64,000 nucleotides of DNA, from positions 124,001 to 188,000 of the forward strand of contig NZ_WNZW01000008.1 in the NCBI RefSeq assembly GCF_009725165.1. Direction: 5' to 3'. Of the stretch, positions 63,229-64,000 are shown in pieces. The stretch is from Paenibacillus woosongensis (GTDB taxonomy: Bacteria > Bacillota > Bacilli > Paenibacillales > Paenibacillaceae). Made by a program: the position numbers and the translations under genes. The first letter of the stretch is position 1. Every line of letters begins with the position of its first letter. The notes beneath the pieces are model-generated. The model saw only the letters and a program-made list of their open reading frames with translations, searched no databases and was not told the origin of the DNA.

Positions 63229-64000
63229 CTATGGATTGATCATGGCGTGCATTTTCACGATCACGACAGCAGCCATTTCTCTAGTGACTTGCTCCTGCGG
63301 CCGGAAATAGTCGCCGTCTCCCGACATGAGCCCGGATTGAACAGCCGAATCCACATAAACAGCAGCCCAATCGGATACTTGCTCACGGTCTTTGAGAGTA
63401 CGGTTCGGGGCTGTACCCTCCCCTGCATTCGGCAGCATTTGCCCTTGCATGCGTACAAGAATCGTCGCCATTTCCTGTCTGGTTATTTGTTGATTCGGCC
63501 CGAAATGATGATCGCTCAAGCCGGAAATCAAACCTTTCTCCTTAGCCGCAGCTACATATCCGGCGTACCAGGAGCCTTGGCTGACATCCTTGAAGCCCGC
63601 CGTATTTCCAGATGGCTGCTCGCCTGCCAGCTTGACGACCAGCACCGCGAATTCCGCACGGGTCAAACCTCGTTTTGGTTCGAACTGCGGCGCCGCCGTG
63701 CCCGTTCCTGCCATCAAGCCCAGCTCGGTCGCTTTTTCAACCGCTTCCTTCGCCCATGCAGATATGGATGCTTGATCCCCATATACAACTGGAGCCGGTT
63801 TGGAGACGGCAGGTTGTATATCGGACATATCAAATAACGTGCTTTGCTTCTTCTGCATCCGCTCATACGCACCAAGCGCCATTAGCCCCTGGTGGGTTGC
63901 CATATAATCACTGGCTCCCCCTGCCGTATGGGCGAAGCCGCCATCCTTGTTCATATATGCTTGCAGCGCTGTGAGCAGATCGCCGCCGCTCTTCACGAAC
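63229..64000 (-). CDS. SLH-domain surface protein, C-terminal part (5' end outside window)
   Basis: At least 256 residues; the frame is open to the right edge. The first visible residues (LLTALQAYMNKDGGFAHTAGG, then DYMATHQGLMALGAYERM) are repeats of the squalene-cyclase or prenyltransferase-like alpha/alpha barrel, as in the alpha domain of transcobalamin. Three SLH domains follow (about 80-255) with TRAEFAVLVVKLAG, TRQEMATILVRMQG and TREMAAVVIVKM, which anchor the protein to the cell wall. It leads the DUF4430 and ECF genes by 75 bp. Confidence 0.85.
   Translation of the reverse strand, partial: FVKSGGDLLTALQAYMNKDGGFAHTAGGASDYMATHQGLMALGAYERMQKKQSTLFDMSDIQPAVSKPAPVVYGDQASISAWAKEAVEKATELGLMAGTGTAAPQFEPKRGLTRAEFAVLVVKLAGEQPSGNTAGFKDVSQGSWYAGYVAAAKEKGLISGLSDHHFGPNQQITRQEMATILVRMQGQMLPNAGEGTAPNRTLKDREQVSDWAAVYVDSAVQSGLMSGDGDYFRPQEQVTREMAAVVIVKMHAMINP

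Noticed and set aside
1..64000. CRISPR arrays, tRNA or rRNA genes, prophage
   Set aside because: No regularly spaced identical repeats, no cloverleaf-like sequence and no phage structural genes were seen on reading both strands.

Overview
The window looks like chromosomal DNA of a Gram-positive, spore-forming-type Bacillota, most probably Paenibacillus or a close relative. This is inferred from AGGAGG-type ribosome binding sites, roughly balanced base composition, a Bacillus-like LexA box, a Fur box, a YesM/YesN-type two-component pair, lipoproteins with Gram-positive lipoboxes, an SLH-anchored surface protein, an ECF transporter and small proteins typical of that group. No rRNA, tRNA, CRISPR array or prophage was recognised. 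Both ends cut genes.

Left part (1-13.2 kb). The 3' end of a Gfo/Idh/MocA oxidoreductase is followed by about 1.4 kb without an intact gene. That gap holds nested inverted repeats, an 18-bp tandem repeat and a decayed IS256-like element with matching terminal repeats. Then comes a Fur-controlled four-gene siderophore importer with the same order and lengths as Bacillus yclNOPQ. A second Gfo/Idh/MocA enzyme, two small proteins, a DUF6081-like protein paired with a UbiA prenyltransferase, and a PadR-controlled ABC-2 exporter whose two promoters share one palindrome follow. A MenA-like prenyltransferase closes the region.

Middle (13.4-33.4 kb). Two membrane-bound cyclic-di-GMP enzymes face each other across a shared terminator. 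Next are a small exported protein, a purine permease, an SDR enzyme, a YeiH-type exporter with a divergent LysR regulator, and an ArsR/SRPBCC pair. The SRPBCC gene carries a frameshift, and its promoter has two near-identical operators. An alpha-galactoside locus follows: a GH36 enzyme, a solute-binding lipoprotein, a YesN/YesM-type response regulator and kinase, and two divergent permeases, with no ATPase of its own.

Right-middle (33.5-48.2 kb). Peptidase T; a nitrilase-family amidohydrolase with two GNAT acetyltransferases; a MarR-SDR-SDR operon behind a long inverted repeat; a DinG/XPD-like helicase with an N-terminal nuclease-like domain behind a LexA box; a DUF3829-like lipoprotein; a DUF6773-XRE pair; an SLC13 permease; a small acidic conserved protein; and a 5'-nucleotidase-type metallophosphoesterase.

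Right end (48.3-64 kb). A phnD-phnC-phnE-phnE importer with a possible Pho box, a stalk-domain protein, a large catalase, a PadR/HAAS pair, a SigJ-like ECF sigma factor with an AhpD-like protein, and a DUF423 protein. The window ends in an operon that I consider its most interesting content: an SLH-anchored surface protein with alpha-barrel-like repeats, a membrane-anchored DUF4430 protein, and EcfT, fused EcfA and EcfS. The two extracellular modules match the two domains of animal intrinsic factor and transcobalamin, so the operon may capture and import cobalamin or a similar ligand. That function is inference.
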